Below, piece after piece: positions 45,798-59,726 of a stretch of DNA of 64,000 nt. Both the position numbers and the translations under genes were made by a program. The first letter of the stretch is position 1; every line of letters begins with the position of its first letter. The DNA is from Otis tarda (Eukaryota; Chordata; Aves; Otidiformes; Otididae): NCBI GenBank assembly GCA_026413225.1, contig CM048552.1:57427001-57491000 (forward strand), written 5' to 3'. The notes beneath the pieces were generated by a model, which saw nothing but the letters and a program-made list of their open reading frames with translations, searched no databases and was not told the origin of the DNA.

Positions 45798-46637
45798 TGA
45801 AAGGGATGGTGCAGGGGAAAGAGATGTTGGGACATAGGATCCCTTTCACCCTCTGTGCTTTTCCACATCAAAGGCAAAGGGAGAGGTTTATACAAGGGAA
45901 TATTCAAGGCCAAGACTCTGCTTAAAGATGAAGAGGGCTCCATGAACTTGTGGAATAAGCAAGGCACTGCTCTTGGCTGTGGAAGGAACACCTGAGGTTT
46001 GTGTGGTACCAGCTAAAGGACAAACTGGATCCAGGGAGAGCTGAAGCAGTGATGGGCACTGACAGTATGGAGAGAGCAAGCTCGGCCCTAGACTGCATGA
46101 TCCATCCTTAGGTCACCCCGCTGTGATGGGCATCAGCTGCCATCTGACTCTGGCACCTCGAGGAAGTCCTCAAACTGGCATTTATGACATGTGTCATTGA
46201 TGATCTAGAACAGGCATCCCAGTGCCTTGGTTATCTTCCTTATAAACATGAGAAGAAGTTTACCCTAAAGGAAGAAAAATGGCTGCGCCTAAGACATATT
46301 GGTTGCATGAATGGCTCACCCTTCTCTATCTCTCCAGTAAGTCTTGGGGGCAACTTCCCTACCCATGCTGGTCCTGGCTGGAGACTACTCTGACTGTTCA
46401 AAGCCTCTTCTTTCTTTCCAGGGCTCTCAGGGACTTTGGGCAGGCTCATGAGACTTACCTGGGAGAACAAATAGGACAATTCTTCCTTGAACTTCGCATT
46501 CTTCAGGGTTTTCCTGATGCCTCTGCACCCTGGTAGAAGGTGTCATAATGGTAGAGAAGAAGGGGCATGGGTTGGAGGCAGGGTTTCTTACAAGGTGAAA
46601 TGTCCTTCCCTTTTTCCTCTCCCTAAGCCCTACTGTA

Positions 46638-46643
46638 AATAAA
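46638..46643 (+). terminator. SSTR3: Candidate SSTR3 poly(A) signal
   Basis: AATAAA about 840 bases after the stop codon, on the gene strand. The region 45798-46637 would be the 3' UTR; no other AATAAA was noticed before it. Confidence 0.55.
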
Positions 46644-46659
46644 CAAAAAGCCTTCGGAC

Positions 46660-49600
46660 TTAAAAGGCCAACTAGACAAAACCATTCTGTATGTTTAGGG
46701 AAGGGAGGGTGCTATAGATTCGGCTCTCCTGAGAATATACAATGCCTTTGAGATGAGTTGGTCTTTGTATGACGTAACATTTGGCTGGTACAGGAGATCA
46801 AGGCATGTATCAGTACAGGATGGGGGCAGGGAGGAGAGGGAGGCTGTGGGATCGCCAGTGTGTGAATTGATTTGTCTTATGGGACACAGTAGGGCATTTG
46901 GCTCAGGATGGAGAAGAAATGATGTGTCTGCATGTGTACAAAGGTGGTTGTATGCAAAAGTTTGATCACTGGACTGTACGTGTGTGAGAATGCCTGAACA
47001 GCGTCAGAGACCGAGGAGCCAGTGCTGGTGGGAGATGTGCATGGGCTGGGCACTGATGCTGATCTGTGTGCAGTTGTGAGGTGTGTATAACGCGTACCAA
47101 CGGAGATAAGCGGCTATGCATGTGTATAAGTATACAAACAGATGAGGAAGTGTGTTTATGTCATTGTGGGATGTTTAAATGTAGATACACTTGTGTAGGT
47201 ACACAAGTACATACGGAAAAGTGCGCGCACACGCGAATGCTTGGGTAACAGTGTGAGGGTACGTGTGTTGCTGTGAGTGGTGGATCAGTTGTTGGACTGT
47301 AGTCGTGGGTGGGCCCATCTGAGTGTGTGGGCTAGAGCAGTAGCAATGTACAAGAGTGGATGGGATGAAGGTCTCTCCTGCCACTTTGGCTTCATTCCTG
47401 TAGGCTCTGCTAAATGTCTGTCCCCACACCTTGAACTTCTCCACGAATACTGTTGCTAAGCTACAGCCACCAAGAAGACTCTCATACCAGAGCCCTTGGT
47501 TATGTCTGGGCACTTTCCTCCACAAATAATTTTGACAAATGGGAAGGAGGGATCCACCAGGAGGAGATATGCCTCCCTGAGATCAGGAGATGTTGGAGGC
47601 GGCAGTCTGTGGAGGGTCAGTGATGAGAGCTGGCTGGGTGATGGAAAGGTGTCTCACAAGGTGACTTAAGAGAAGGCATAAGGTGGGAAGGGATGGCATG
47701 GGGCCAGGTGTGCTGGGACAGAAGACAAAAGCCCTGGACTGGGAAGCAGAACAAGCTGCAGCAGCTGAGGATGATGGGAACAGAATAACTTCATGAGGAA
47801 GTGAGAGACAAGGTGATGTGAGAAGAAGCAAGCTCCTGGTAGGCATCAGGGGAACTGGAGTGCAGGACACCTGAGTTCAGGAAAAGACCATAGCAGAGCA
47901 TCAGGTGAGGGCCACTGGTACAGCCGTTACCTGCCTGACAGAGGTGACAATTGCCCCTATGAATCCTCCATCCTCTTGTTTTGTCTTTGAGCCTGGGATG
48001 TTGGTGCCAAGTCGTCCATGCCTGTAGGCTCAGCCTTGGGATCTATCAGCTATACCACACAGCTATTGCTTTGCTCCTCTTACAAAGTGTGTTTTTTCCC
48101 TTGAGCATGGGCAGTCAGATACCCAGGAGCGCTGGCTCAACTGATGGGGAAAAGAAAGTGCTTGGTAGCCGGTTTCTATCCTCTGCTACCTCTTCACATC
48201 TCCTCCTCCTTCCATCCATGCATCAGCTGCCCACACTGTGGGCCCCAGTGAAAAAAGCAACCGAATATGGGCAGGGGATACACAGTCTGTTAAACTAAAA
48301 AAGTGTGGGGTTTTGGTTTTTTTTTTTTTCGCTCAGGGAGCTTACACAGCATCCTCTGGGTAAAGCACAGTTAAGAAATCCTAGCAGAATAAAGACAAAC
48401 TGCCAAAGCTCCTGCCTTCGTATGGGGCAACAAACAGTAGGAAGATTAAAATATCTGGCTACCGAGTGGTCAACTAGATGGACAACATAGAACTTTAAAT
48501 GAGGGTCTGTGTTGCTCCTCTTGCAGTGAGGAGTGGGGCAAGATGAATGCCAGGCAGCACCAGCACAGCAATCACTGTAGGACAGAGGAGAAATGGGGAG
48601 CACATAGCGTTAGTTATGGCTGATGACCAGGCACTGAAGAAGGTATGTGACAGTGAACAAGGACCTTGCAGGAGGCAGCTTGGATGGCTGGGGGGGCAGA
48701 CATAGGAAGGGTTTACTTCTCCGCAGAGCAGCTGTCCAGCTGCCTTGGGGAGACGGAGGAGTTCCCTGACTGCCAAAACACTTAACAGAGACGCTCTCCT
48801 TCACTGCTGAATTGAGCTGAGATTTCATTTCGCACGCCTTTGCAGCTCCATCTGCTGCAAGTCACCACTCAAGAAACTCCACCAACTGGTTGACTTCTTA
48901 AAATACCTACATCTCCGAAGATCCCAAGCACTGCAATGCCAGCACTCAGCAAGTGTGCCAAGGAGACATCATTTTGATACATGGAGTCTGAGTCCTCTCG
49001 TAAGGCAGTTCTCCTGGGGAGTCTGCTGGGGAAAATAAAATGTTTTCCAGGCAGACCTGCAGAAAACTGGAGGTCTTTCCGGAGTTTAAAAGAAAAAGGG
49101 TCACAAGTACAATCTTCTGTCTTGTGTTTTCTTCTCCCCCCTACGCCACATCCTATTTTTCAGTGACAAACTGGTAAAAAAAAAAAAAGGAGATGAACTG
49201 AAAATAAGACTGAGGGAGGGAAAAGAAAAGGTTTTTTTTTTGTCTGAAATTCATGAGGAGAAAATAAACGCTCCAAAATTCTGCAAAGTATCACCATTGA
49301 TTAAAAGACTGGTTTTCATACGCACAAACTGGTACTGTCTGGAATGATGGACCATACCTCACTGCCTCCTGACCCCTGCCACTGTCCTTGGCTCTGTCTC
49401 CCTCCTGGTGAATCCTCAGCTTTCTCCGCAGTAACAGCATTAATCTGACTGCCCTTGTGATCCTTCTCGCTCTCCTAACGATGGTGTGGTTGACTCCAGG
49501 CAACCCAAAGGCCACCGGGACTGTGTGCAGTGGCTAAGTAAATTCTGGCCTTGTTCAGGGAGATTTGTTCCAGTCAGATGTGGAAATGGATTTTTCTATT

Positions 49601-52600
49601 CTGGGTGCAGAGGCACGGAGATAAGGGCTCCATCAAGCCCTGCGCTGAACAAAAGGTTTTATTCTCATCACGTAGAGATCGTAGCTGCAAGACTAGAAAA
49701 GGCCGCAATGATTTCAGCAGAGTGGTGCAGCACCTCTTCCCAACAAACGTCTGATCATAGACGGGGTGTTAGGGGCAAGGAGACTCCATTCTGCCAGCTA
49801 CTCAGAGAGTTCATACGCACATGTCAGAGCGCACAAGAGCAGATACAGAGAGGCATATATATGTGATGTGTTACATGCATACAAATGAGTGTTTATGTGA
49901 CTGCCTGTGTGTATGTGTGGGTACATGTGAATGTGTATAAAAATATATACATATTCATGTCTGTGGGTGCTTTGATTCAAGTAACCTGATCTAGTCAAAG
50001 GTGTCCCTGCTCCTTGCAGGGGGATTGGACTAGATGACCTTTGAAGGTCCCTTCCAACCCAAACCATTCTATGATTCTATGATTCTATGTCTATGTGCGC
50101 ATGAGACCATATGTGGCCACCCATACAGATGCACGCATACCGAGACACACACATGCCTCTTGGCCTAAGCATGAGCGCAAGAACACAGCACATACACCTT
50201 CATGCACACAGCCCATGCGTGGGCTAAAACTGGGAGATGATGACTGGACCTTACAAACGACCCTTCTCACGCAAGGACCCACCATACACGCACACCCAAA
50301 CACATTTCTGCCAGCCCAATGGTGGCCCGGGGCAGCTTCGGACCCACTCAGTTTGACCCTTCTGCTCTGCAGTGGGTCTTCAGGAGGGAAACTGGAAGGG
50401 CAGCATAGGGCAATTGGGGAAGGGTTCCAGCCTGGAGAGGCGAGGATGTGTTTCCAGGCTGTTACTAACACAGCCCACGCTTAATGTCGTTTGAAGCTGT
50501 CGATAGGGAGCCGCAGTATTTGTCATCAGCAGAAAAACACAGCAGCTCAGCTCAGGCAACGGCAAAACTGTCCAGGCCACGTTCTGCTTCCGCTGTTATA
50601 CAGGACTGTGGAACAAGGGGGTGCGGGGAGGGGACAGGGAGCAGTTAATTGGTTGTTGAAATAGGGTAGCCAGTGGATAAAAGAGATAAGGAGATACAAG
50701 AAAGGGAAACACCTTTGAAAAGATGTTCCTGGATCTCCTGAGGATTCAACAGAGAATTAAAATGCTTTATCATCTGCTCGAATGAGTGGAAAATATGCAA
50801 ATATTTGCTCATGAAAACTTGGTGTTCTTTGCCTTCCCAAGCATAAAATATGCAAACGCCATGCACGATGCAGCCGGCTCACTCAGATCTCACACTTGGA
50901 CCACGTCATGCACAAACACAGACACACACACATGCGCACAAGTACCTGGCACATCAATGCAACCAGCTAAAGACACATGCCTGGGCTGCAGCGTGTCCAT
51001 CGATACAGGACAAACAGGGTGACACGGAAAGGAAATGCACATGCCTTGGCTGACGAACTGCGTGCACAGCCTGTGCCCTGTTGCTGCTCCCTTCAGTGGT
51101 CTTTGCTAAGCTGTGGCCGGGGGTTTGCAGAGAGGACGAAGGAAGGGGAGCCCACCCTCACTTTGTCTCATTTTGAGACATTCGAGACACAGAGGCAGGG
51201 CTGTGGCTGGTTGGGATGCTGCGTGAATGGGCCACTCCCAGCACCCCCACATACCCTGTGGTGTGCTGACCGCAGGAACAAGGGATATCATCAGGACTTT
51301 TGTTGAGACCCTTCTCTGCCACCACTATCTTCTTGGAAATCCCATATATTCACCATGCAGGTGTGTGGGCCTGGAGATCCACACAGAGCCCTTTATTATG
51401 CTCTCAGAGGTGTGGTAGCTACCGCAAGGCGTCACACAGCTTCAGCAGAGATCTGTGGCTGTGAAAAGCATCAAACTTTAGTGCATGGGTATCAAAAAAT
51501 GCCTATGCCCTACACCGTGGAGATGGAGTGATGAACATACCCATACTGGATCAAATGGCCAGAGAACGTGGCAGGACTCTTGCCTTGTTGACAGGTTTTA
51601 GGACCAGACTCAGGACAGTGCTACCAAGTGATGGTGGAACCTCTCTGTTTCAAACCCCACTGGTGTCAGGGTGGTTCCCTTGGTGGGAAGTAGCCATCAC
51701 AGATCCAAGGGTTTCTGTGAGCCCTGAAACACCAGCTTCCCCCCTCTTGCTACAAAGTGCTTGTTTCTTCGGTAAGAAAGCTCACGGGTACCTCTGGAGA
51801 AAATTTCCTTGCCCTAGCCACTGTCTACCTTTCTCAGCATTCCTTGTGAGAGCTGAGATGCCCCCAGTAGTGACTTAGCATTAACAACTGGTCAGGGCAA
51901 GGCTAGGAGTGTGTGTAGGGGAGGATGGCAAGGCATAAAAACTCCTGGGTCTACAAAGAAATGAGTGGGAGGAGGAGGCGTTCAGATGCAGAGAAGGAGA
52001 AGATTATTTTTAAGAACTGGTTCAAGGCTGCAATGTCATCTGGTGTCTCCCACCCAGCCAAGCTGTCGGACCTAGATGCTCACAAGGCAGCAAAGTCTTG
52101 CCGGTTGCTATAGGGTTAGTGCATGTAGTCACATGGCAGATTTTTTTGAGATGGACACTGGCACCATTTTTTTGTCTCAGAATCTCCCACAGGCAGGGTA
52201 GGAGATGGGACACTCAAGCTGGAAGAGCTACCTATGGGGAGAGGGGCAGGCCGGCTGATGCACCTTTAGCTGCAAGGCATCTCCAAGTGATGCAGCTTGT
52301 CAGCCAGTCTCTGACAGACCGTTCAGCTGTGGCTGGCAGACATGCGGTGTCTTGGACCAGCTGTGGGGGCAGTGGGAAGCCAGAGACAAGATCATGCTTT
52401 CAGGCTCAGTGCTAGAGACAGCCAGGTCTAGCAACAGCTTTGCTCTAGTGATGAGTACAGGTGAACAGCCCTTCCAGCTGCTCCTCAGCCACGTGGCATT
52501 TCAGCAACGCATAGCAAAAAAATGTGGCGGCTTTGCCAGGCCTTAATCTCCGTGTGAGTCAGTCCAGGCCGCTCAGCAGCCTGCAGCAGAAACCCCTGCT

Positions 52601-55600
52601 GGCAGAAGTGCCCTCAGACTCAGCGGCAGCCTGCGTAAAGCCAGGGAATGTCGTTCCTGCTTGGTCCAGGCCCCGCATGGGCAGAAGTTATGAGAGAAAT
52701 GTAGCCACGCAGCTGACTTCCAGCAGGCCTGCCCATCCTCAGAGCCGTACAGGATATTCTAGGCCAGTAATCTCATTCGGTGTTGCTGCTCTTGGGTAAC
52801 AAGGGCTGGCTGTTACACAAGCCTCGTGCACAGCCTTGGAGTCCGCAGGCTGGAAAAGATTCATCTTCCCAACCCCCTCTGCAGCCTGGCCAGAGATGAT
52901 CAGCGATCCCCATACGGCAGAAGACCCGCTGCTGTTACAGGGTAACCCGGGGGCACTACAAAGCACTGAAGCATAAAAACACACTGCCATCTTTCTGTGT
53001 CTCAGGTGTCCCCCTCTCCGTTTGCAGGCAGGAAGGGCAAGCCGAAGGAATTCAGCTGCAATCAGGCAGTGATGGAGAGGAGGTGACCTCAGAGAAGTGC
53101 TGCCCATCGCGTCCCAGATCTTGAAACACGTGTGAGCTCTCTTTCCAAGGGCAGCACCGGCAGTAGCCAAAAAGCCTGAACTTTGCTTCCAGAAGGAATC
53201 AGCTGTTGAGCTGAGCAAATCGTGATGCTGCGCAGGCTGGGTGGAAGGAGGGAGGGACAGCCAAGCCTGACACGGGCCAGAGCAAGGGGGGAGGCATCCA
53301 CAAAAGCCTTGGAGGCAGGATGGAAAAGACAGTAATTACATAAGAGCACTTGGCAAGCAACTGGCTGGAGTCAGCTGGGCCCCACCAGCCCTCCCTCCCC
53401 GTGCTGCTAACTAGGAGCAGCTGAGGATACGGATAACCCAGCGCGGGACCCCTCCAGAGGGGAGCGGAGGTAAGAGGTCCTCTGCTTCCCCTCCCGGCTT
53501 GCGATGCTCTTGGAGAGTGGGGGCAGTGGAGTGGGGATAAGGGAAAGTTGGTTGTGGTGGAGGAGAAGCAGCCAGGAAGGGGAAGAAAAGGGGCTGTTTC
53601 TCCACCTCTTGGTGCAGACTATACCTTTGCTCTGGAGGTTTTGGTGAGGGAGGAGCCGTGAAAGGTGAGTGTGTGGGTGTCTGTGGATGGATGCGAACAT
53701 GTGTGTTAATATAGCAGGGCAGGGGGTCCACATGTGCAGCAGGGGAGCTGAGCTGTACACAGGGGCTGGAAAGGGGAGAAAACATCAGAGGAATTTCCTT
53801 CCTTCTGTACCTGTGGTAGAGGGGGTTTTAGGATGCAGGGAGCCACTGGAGGAGAGCCAGGCTTTATCCCTCTATTTTGCCCGTGTTGGAGGGGTTGCAG
53901 GAGCAGGGAGGAAATGCAGAAGGAGGATGAAGCAGCTGCTTTTGAGCAGGGATTGTTGCAGTCCAATCTGGACAGAGCTTCCCTGGGCTGCCTGCAAAGC
54001 AGAGTGTGCGATGAGGAAGAGGGAAGATTGTTAAGCACACATGGTACCTTCAGGCTTGAGTTACACTTAAAAGCGTGGCTGGCACAGTCTTATTGGATAG
54101 CATTCTCAAAACTCGTCTCTTTGAGCACTCAGCCATGCAAGCCAAAACCTCCTGTAAATGTGGCTGTCCTGGCAAAATGTTGCTGGTACAGCCAGTTCCT
54201 TTCAGGGAGCAGGGCGATATTACCCTGGCAAAAGTGTCTTTGCTGGCATAAGATGATGCCCAGTTGGGCAGTGCCACCAGTGCAAGGCTTTGTCTGCTGG
54301 CTTCCTGCTGGTCCCTGTTCAGCTTACCAGAGATGTTAAGATACAAGGTCCTGCTCACTTCCCACTGCCGGCTGTTCTTGCACTCGGATGAGAAAAAGGC
54401 AAAGGCCTCAGCAGATGAGGTCCTCCACAAAGAATGTTTGCTTGGTTGTGAGCAACTCGGGAGCGCAGCTGAAAAGGTAGGATGGAAATGAGGGCAATGG
54501 CCTTCCTCAATACCTGTTCCCCTTGGAAAGGTGGAGGAGGCCAGACATAAGTCAGAGAGCTGCAAAAGGGGGTAATGTCATATTTGGAAATAAGCCATGC
54601 AGGAAAACCAGAGGGAATGAGCTGCTGCAATAGTTCTCATGGGGCAGAGAGGAACGTTGCCTTCACTGTCAGTCTCTGAGTTTTCGTGCACCCCATAAAA
54701 TCTACTGGCTTTCAACAATAGCACTGCCAGCTGCCAAAATCCCCACCAGCAGCAGGCAGAAGTAGACAACACAACTGATCATAAAAACCCGCTTCTATCA
54801 GCTGGCAAGGCTCCGTTAGCAAGAAGCGTTGCCTTAACCCTTCCCCCTCTCATTTTCCAAAAGAGTAAACTGAGGCACAGGCAAACGTGGGAGACTTGCA
54901 ATGCATCTCATTGCACGTCAGCACTGGAGCCCAGCTAGGAATTCACGAGCACAGCAGCGAATTTCTTGGTCCTCTTCCCATCCCGGCTGGGAGGCATGTT
55001 CGCTCCATGTTCATTGAGCTCCAGGCTGACAGGCAGCCTGAGAATATCTCCAGGCCTCCCAGCCCCCTTTCCTCCCTTCCCCCCAGCTTGCAGCACATAT
55101 TTTCCCAGAGTTTTCCGCTTGCTTCTCCAGTGGTGCTGGGGTCCTGCCAAACGCCAACCACAATCTGGGAAGCGGGGGCCTCCCATTCCCAAACCGAACA
55201 AATGGGAGAAAGAAAACAAACAAAAAAAACAGTCCAAGCACACGTAGGCACGCACAAAACCCTTTCCCCCTCAGAAACCTTGGAGCCTTCTCCAGCTTCT
55301 CTCACAAACTGCAGGAGGCACAGTGCTGACTTGGCACTTCTGGCCCCCACAGAAGAGAGCTATTGCCCATCCTTCCCTCAGCCTCCCAAAGATACATACG
55401 TGCACCCCCACAGGCTGTAAGTTCCCAAGTCTGATTTGCTGCAGCATAAGACCCCCAAAATCCTCTTCCCAGCTGATTCTGCAGGGTGAGGAAAGTCTCC
55501 TCTGTGTGCCCCTGCACTCCTCCTCCCCGCCAAAATGCAGTAATTCCCGGGTTTTGGTGCAGCGGTGTAGTTCTCATCCCAACAGCACAAGCACCGTCAG

Positions 55601-57324
55601 CTTGGTGCCAGGCTGGGGGCAAAGATCACGGCCAGGGTTTGCTCCAGATCCTCAGCCTTGCTGGCAGGCAGCTCCCTGCAGTGGGGCTGTGCTTCAGGCC
55701 AGGGACATCCCTCCCGTGCGAGCTGCTCAGCCTGGGACCTGACCGGAGGATGCAACCAGGGGATGACGCACGCCATGGTGCCAGGCTTGGGGCTCTGCCC
55801 AGGGAGAGGGGATGACCAGAGAGGGAAAAAACTGACGCCTCTTCCAGTTGGCAGATGAGCCTGCTAGAAATAATACCATGCGTGGGGCGAGAGGCTGCAG
55901 TGACAGTGACATGTAGAAGAAACAATGCAGGAGAAAATGGAAGATGAAGAAGTTTGGGGACTATGAGTGGGACACGCACGGCTGGGGAGAGAGCAGGGCC
56001 AGCATGGTTAAAGGCATGGGACAAGGGATAATGCAAGGGAGTGAGGGCAGAGCCCTGCACCACCCCACACGAAGGAAAATCTTGCCTCTTGCACCGATGC
56101 ACACCCCACCTTGCCCATTCTGAGATGCAGAGGGTGGGACGCTGCCCTGCTGCCCACCCACCCTTTGCACAGGCTGCAATCTTTTGCCGACCAAGGCTAG
56201 GCTGTTCAGAAGCAAAAAGGCAGAGAAGAAGGAAAAAAAAAAACCAAACAAAAAAAAAAACATATATAAGGGAAAGGAACTACCTAGGAAAGAGTTAAAA
56301 GGCGCAAGGAAACCCAAGCCGGTTTGCAATGGAGAGCGCCCAAAGCCAGGGAGGGAGAGGAGAGGGGAGGGGAGGGAGCAGGTCCCAGCCCAGCTTGTGC
56401 ACCCAGCCAGCCCTCGGCAGCGCCTGTGCCAACAGCCAGTTTCCTTAAATCCATGGGCCCGGGGGCCGGCTCTACCGGCCGAGGGGAACCCGCAAGCAGG
56501 GGCTGGGAAGCCCAGAGGGGAGCCCTCAGCCTCCTGGGTGAGCTACCACGCTGTGCTTGGGTGCAGGCAGAGGGAAATGGGGGGCAGAGGCCGGAAGAGG
56601 GGCTTTCCCAGCTTGTTTGCGTGTCTGTCTTTCGTAAGCCTGCTGATCTGCAGGCTGCCTGCTCCCAGCTTTGCTTCCTTCCCCCTCTCCGCTCCGCTCC
56701 CGGGGCATCCCTTTGGGAAGGTGCTGGGGTTTGGCTGAGAACAGGGCTGAGCATTGGTGGGGAAGAGGCTGAGGCACAGAGTGGGATGGGATTTGTGGGG
56801 GGAGTGGGGAGGAGGGGGCTGAAATTAAGTTCCCAGTCCACAGAAGTGGGTTAGACTCCAGCTGGGATGGGAGGTGTTGGTTTAACTCCCATAAAGAGTT
56901 GATGCCTAGGGACTGGAGGACTGCTGAAGTTTTTCACAGTCCACCGCACAGATTCAGCAGCCTACAGCAGCATGCTTTTGCTAAAGAAGCCATGTGGTTT
57001 GCCATGTCTCCTTCCTCTACCCCAGCCTTGGGACTGAATCTTCTAGTGGCTCCAGTAGTTTGCCTAGTGAAGGTCAAGCCTTTGTCCAGTCTCTGTTGGT
57101 CTGGGCAGAAGGGCGTGGGGCATCCTTTTGGGCCATGTGGTTGCTACTCAAATTGCAGCCTTGAACCTCCAAGGACTTCAAGTATGTAAATGCCCTCAAC
57201 GTGCCATCTTGTACCACCCCTGGCTCCAGCCACAGAGAGATGCTGTTTTGTAGTGATCTCTGCTCCATCCCCCATGTCCTCCCCTTCTTATACCTCACTC
57301 TGGCACTTCCTCATATCTTCCCAG
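46660..57324. other. Intergenic spacer between SSTR3 and C1QTNF6
   Basis: No exon or RNA gene recognised. It holds a truncated CR1 (49981-50089) and TG/CA-rich simple-like sequence around 47050-47270, 49840-49970 and 50890-50945. From about 56300 to 56720 the sequence is GC-richer and could carry the C1QTNF6 promoter and a non-coding first exon, but I could not place either. Confidence 0.55.
49981..50089 (+). mobile_element. CR1 LINE, 5'-truncated 3' end
   Basis: The CR1 3' signature is visible: GGGGGATTGGACTAGATGAC, then GGTCCCTTCCAACCC, ending in three ATTCTATG-type units up to 50089. About 110 bp remain, so it is a dead, heavily truncated copy. It marks the genome as avian (or at least sauropsid). 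Confidence 0.93.
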
Positions 57325-57330
57325 GTCACC

Positions 57331-57562
57331 ATGGACATAATTTACCTGCACACACCCCTGGCCTTCCTTCTTCTCCCTCTTGTTGTGCTTGGGGCACCTA
57401 CTGATGAACCCAACCTCACAGAACCAGCTCCTGGTGCTTGCAAGCGCTGTTGTGACCCACTGGACTCTTCTGCAGATGCCCCACCACTCCCTCCCAGCCA
57501 CCACCACTTGCCCTACCCAATGCCGGAGGTCCGTCCCTACATCAACATCACCATACTGAAGG
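57331..57562 (+). CDS. C1QTNF6: C1QTNF6 coding exon 1
   Basis: Residues 1-77 plus one base of Gly78: signal peptide, cysteine cluster, proline/histidine-rich linker and PYINITILK. Donor GTAAGT. Confidence 0.93.
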
Positions 57563-59726
57563 GTAAGTGCCCGTCTTGGCCCCAGGATGCCAAGGCCTGC
57601 TCAGGGACTGGTGGCACTGCAGTGGAGGTGACAGCTGGGTTGCTGGCATGCTGGTTATGCTAAGAGATTGCCAGATGCCATCCTGAAGGGTATGTGCCCA
57701 CACACAATTCATTGAAGGTTTGTATGTTTTATGCTGTGATCAAGAATAGCCTGGGGGGAGAGAAGTCAGTGCTTATCCGTGCTGTGACTTCTGTGCCTCA
57801 AGATGCTGCCTGCTACCCGCTCTTCCTCCCTGCTAGCATAGGAGTGGCAGCAGCAGCATCTTGCCAATCTGGGAGGACACCTTCCTTCCTTCAGACATCC
57901 AGAGTCCTCCAGTGCCTGAGGGAAGGAGCAGTCTCTACCCAGCTGCAAAATAAGCAGGTTTGGAAGGTAGGTGTTGGCACCCAGGAAGGCTGTGGGGAAA
58001 CCTTCTCCAGCTCCATGGGTCACATGCATTTTGGAGCGGGAGGAGGGCAAGCGGAGGCAGCAACTATTTGCAAGCACCTCCAGGCTAACTGGCAGTGACC
58101 CCCAGCTCATTCTACACTGCTGTGGCTGGCTTGGCTAACGGGAAAAGGCTCCCTGTTTTAGATCAGCTCCTCCCTTCAGGGCTCCCCTTTTAGCCTTTGC
58201 TGCGGGCAAAAGCCTGTTCCCAGCTGGATCCTGCTCCACTTGCTTATTGTTGCGTTGTGGTTCCTCTGGGCTAACTGGGCAGATGCTCCCCCTTCCCTGC
58301 CCAGCCTGGAAATAGCTGCAATCCGTTTTAGCTCAGAAGTGTGTCTGAGGCAGATAGAGGCCTGGACTAGAGTGGAGTGTTGCAGGGGGATCTGCAATAT
58401 CATTCAGGAGGTGGAGAGGAGGAAAAGGACAAGGCACAAATCTGAGATGTTGTCACTTCTGCTGGAGGCTGCTCTGACTCCCATCTTTTCTCTCTATACA
58501 CAAAGTATGTTCTGGTGCTGCTCTCTGTCTGAACCAATGCCTGCTCAATGCCTGCAACACACAAACCCCAGGGTAGAACCACAGTATAATTATACAGGAT
58601 GCCCAAAGGATGCTGGTATTGTCCAAGTACCATCCCTCTAATTTGCACTGCACCATCTGCCAAGTCCAGCTTGGATCTTTGACCCACCTCATTGTCCCTC
58701 TCTAGTCATATTCTCCCACAAGCATTAGCACTTCTTCCCCCTCTCCAGCCAACAGCAAGAACATTGTGCACACCACGTGGATAACTGGGTCATAGGAGAG
58801 GTGTGTAAGAGGGCAGGGGCTGTGGTGGAGGTAAGGGAGTGTGGAGGAGGAAGAAGAGGTCAAGGGCCCTGGTGGTACTTTGTACTGCTGGGCTCCCTCT
58901 CAGGCTGAATTCTCCTAAGGATAGGTCCTAGGGCCTCCAGCAAGGCCATATCATGTGGTGAGTGGGGGCATTCGTAAGAGAAGAAACCCCAGTCGCACCC
59001 AGAGCTCTGCTAGCTCCTTTCCCATGAAGCACAATGATATTGTGACCCTCAGGAGTGTTTCTTCTTCTAGCATTGCCCCATCCATGAGCAATCCTCTGCC
59101 TCCTCATTAGGCTTTCTCACCACTGCTTCCATCTCTCTGGTATCACACAGGAGTTGTGTCCTCTGCTTCCTCTTCTAGGAGAAAAAGGAGATCGGGGAGA
59201 GCCTGGGATGCCAGGGAAATGGGGCAAAGAAGGACCACGAGGTGAACGGGGTGCCCAGGGCCAGAAAGGCAGTAAAGGACAGATGGGCACAGCGGGAGAA
59301 CCCTGCAAGCATCAGTACGCGGCATTCTCTGTTGGTCGCAAGAAAGCACTGCACAGCAGCGAGGGCTTCCAGGTCTTGATCTTTGACACTGTCTTCGTCA
59401 ACCTCTACAGCCACTTTGACATGTTCAATGGCAAATTCTACTGCTATGTAGGTGGGCTTTACTATTTCAGCCTCAACGTCCACACCTGGAACTTCAAGGA
59501 GACCTACATGCACATCATGCACAATGAAGAAGCGGCAGTAATCTTGTATGCCCAACCCAGCGACCGCAGCATCATGCAGAGCCAGAGCCTCATGCTGGAG
59601 CTTCAGGAAAATGACGAGATCTGGGTGAGGCTCTACAAGCGGGAGCGGGAGAATGCCATTTACAGTGATGATGTTGATGTGTACATCACCTTCAGTGGGT
59701 ACCTGGTCAAGCCCAGCCTTGACTAA
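57331..59726 (+). CDS. C1QTNF6: C1QTNF6, secreted C1q/TNF-related protein 6 (2 coding exons)
   Basis: A secreted trimeric protein of the CTRP family. Exons 57331-57562 and 59179-59726 (232 + 548 nt) give 259 residues; 259 is close to the shorter human form as I recall it. Signal peptide about 1-22 ([12 protein letters not shown]); CKRCCDPLD cysteine cluster (37-45), matching human [19 protein letters not shown] (68-77) with sequon Asn72; 14 Gly-X-Y triplets (78-119); globular C1q domain from about 120, with [32 protein letters not shown] and [12 protein letters not shown]. The start has a good context, GTCACCATGG, and sits six bases after a CTTCCCAG acceptor at 57324, so at least one non-coding exon lies upstream. 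Human C1QTNF6 has the same VTM context. Adjacent SSTR3 confirms synteny. Confidence 0.95.
59179..59726 (+). CDS. C1QTNF6: C1QTNF6 coding exon 2 (collagen and C1q domains, stop)
   Basis: Residue 78 (split) to 259 plus TAA. Starts inside the first Gly codon of the collagen stretch. The C1q domain is complete and ends [13 protein letters not shown]. Acceptor CTTCTAG. Confidence 0.96.

Noticed and set aside
53407..54038. Overlapping minus-strand open frames of 110-124 aa
   Set aside because: Low-complexity Pro/Ser/His composition, no splice signals and no recognisable domain.
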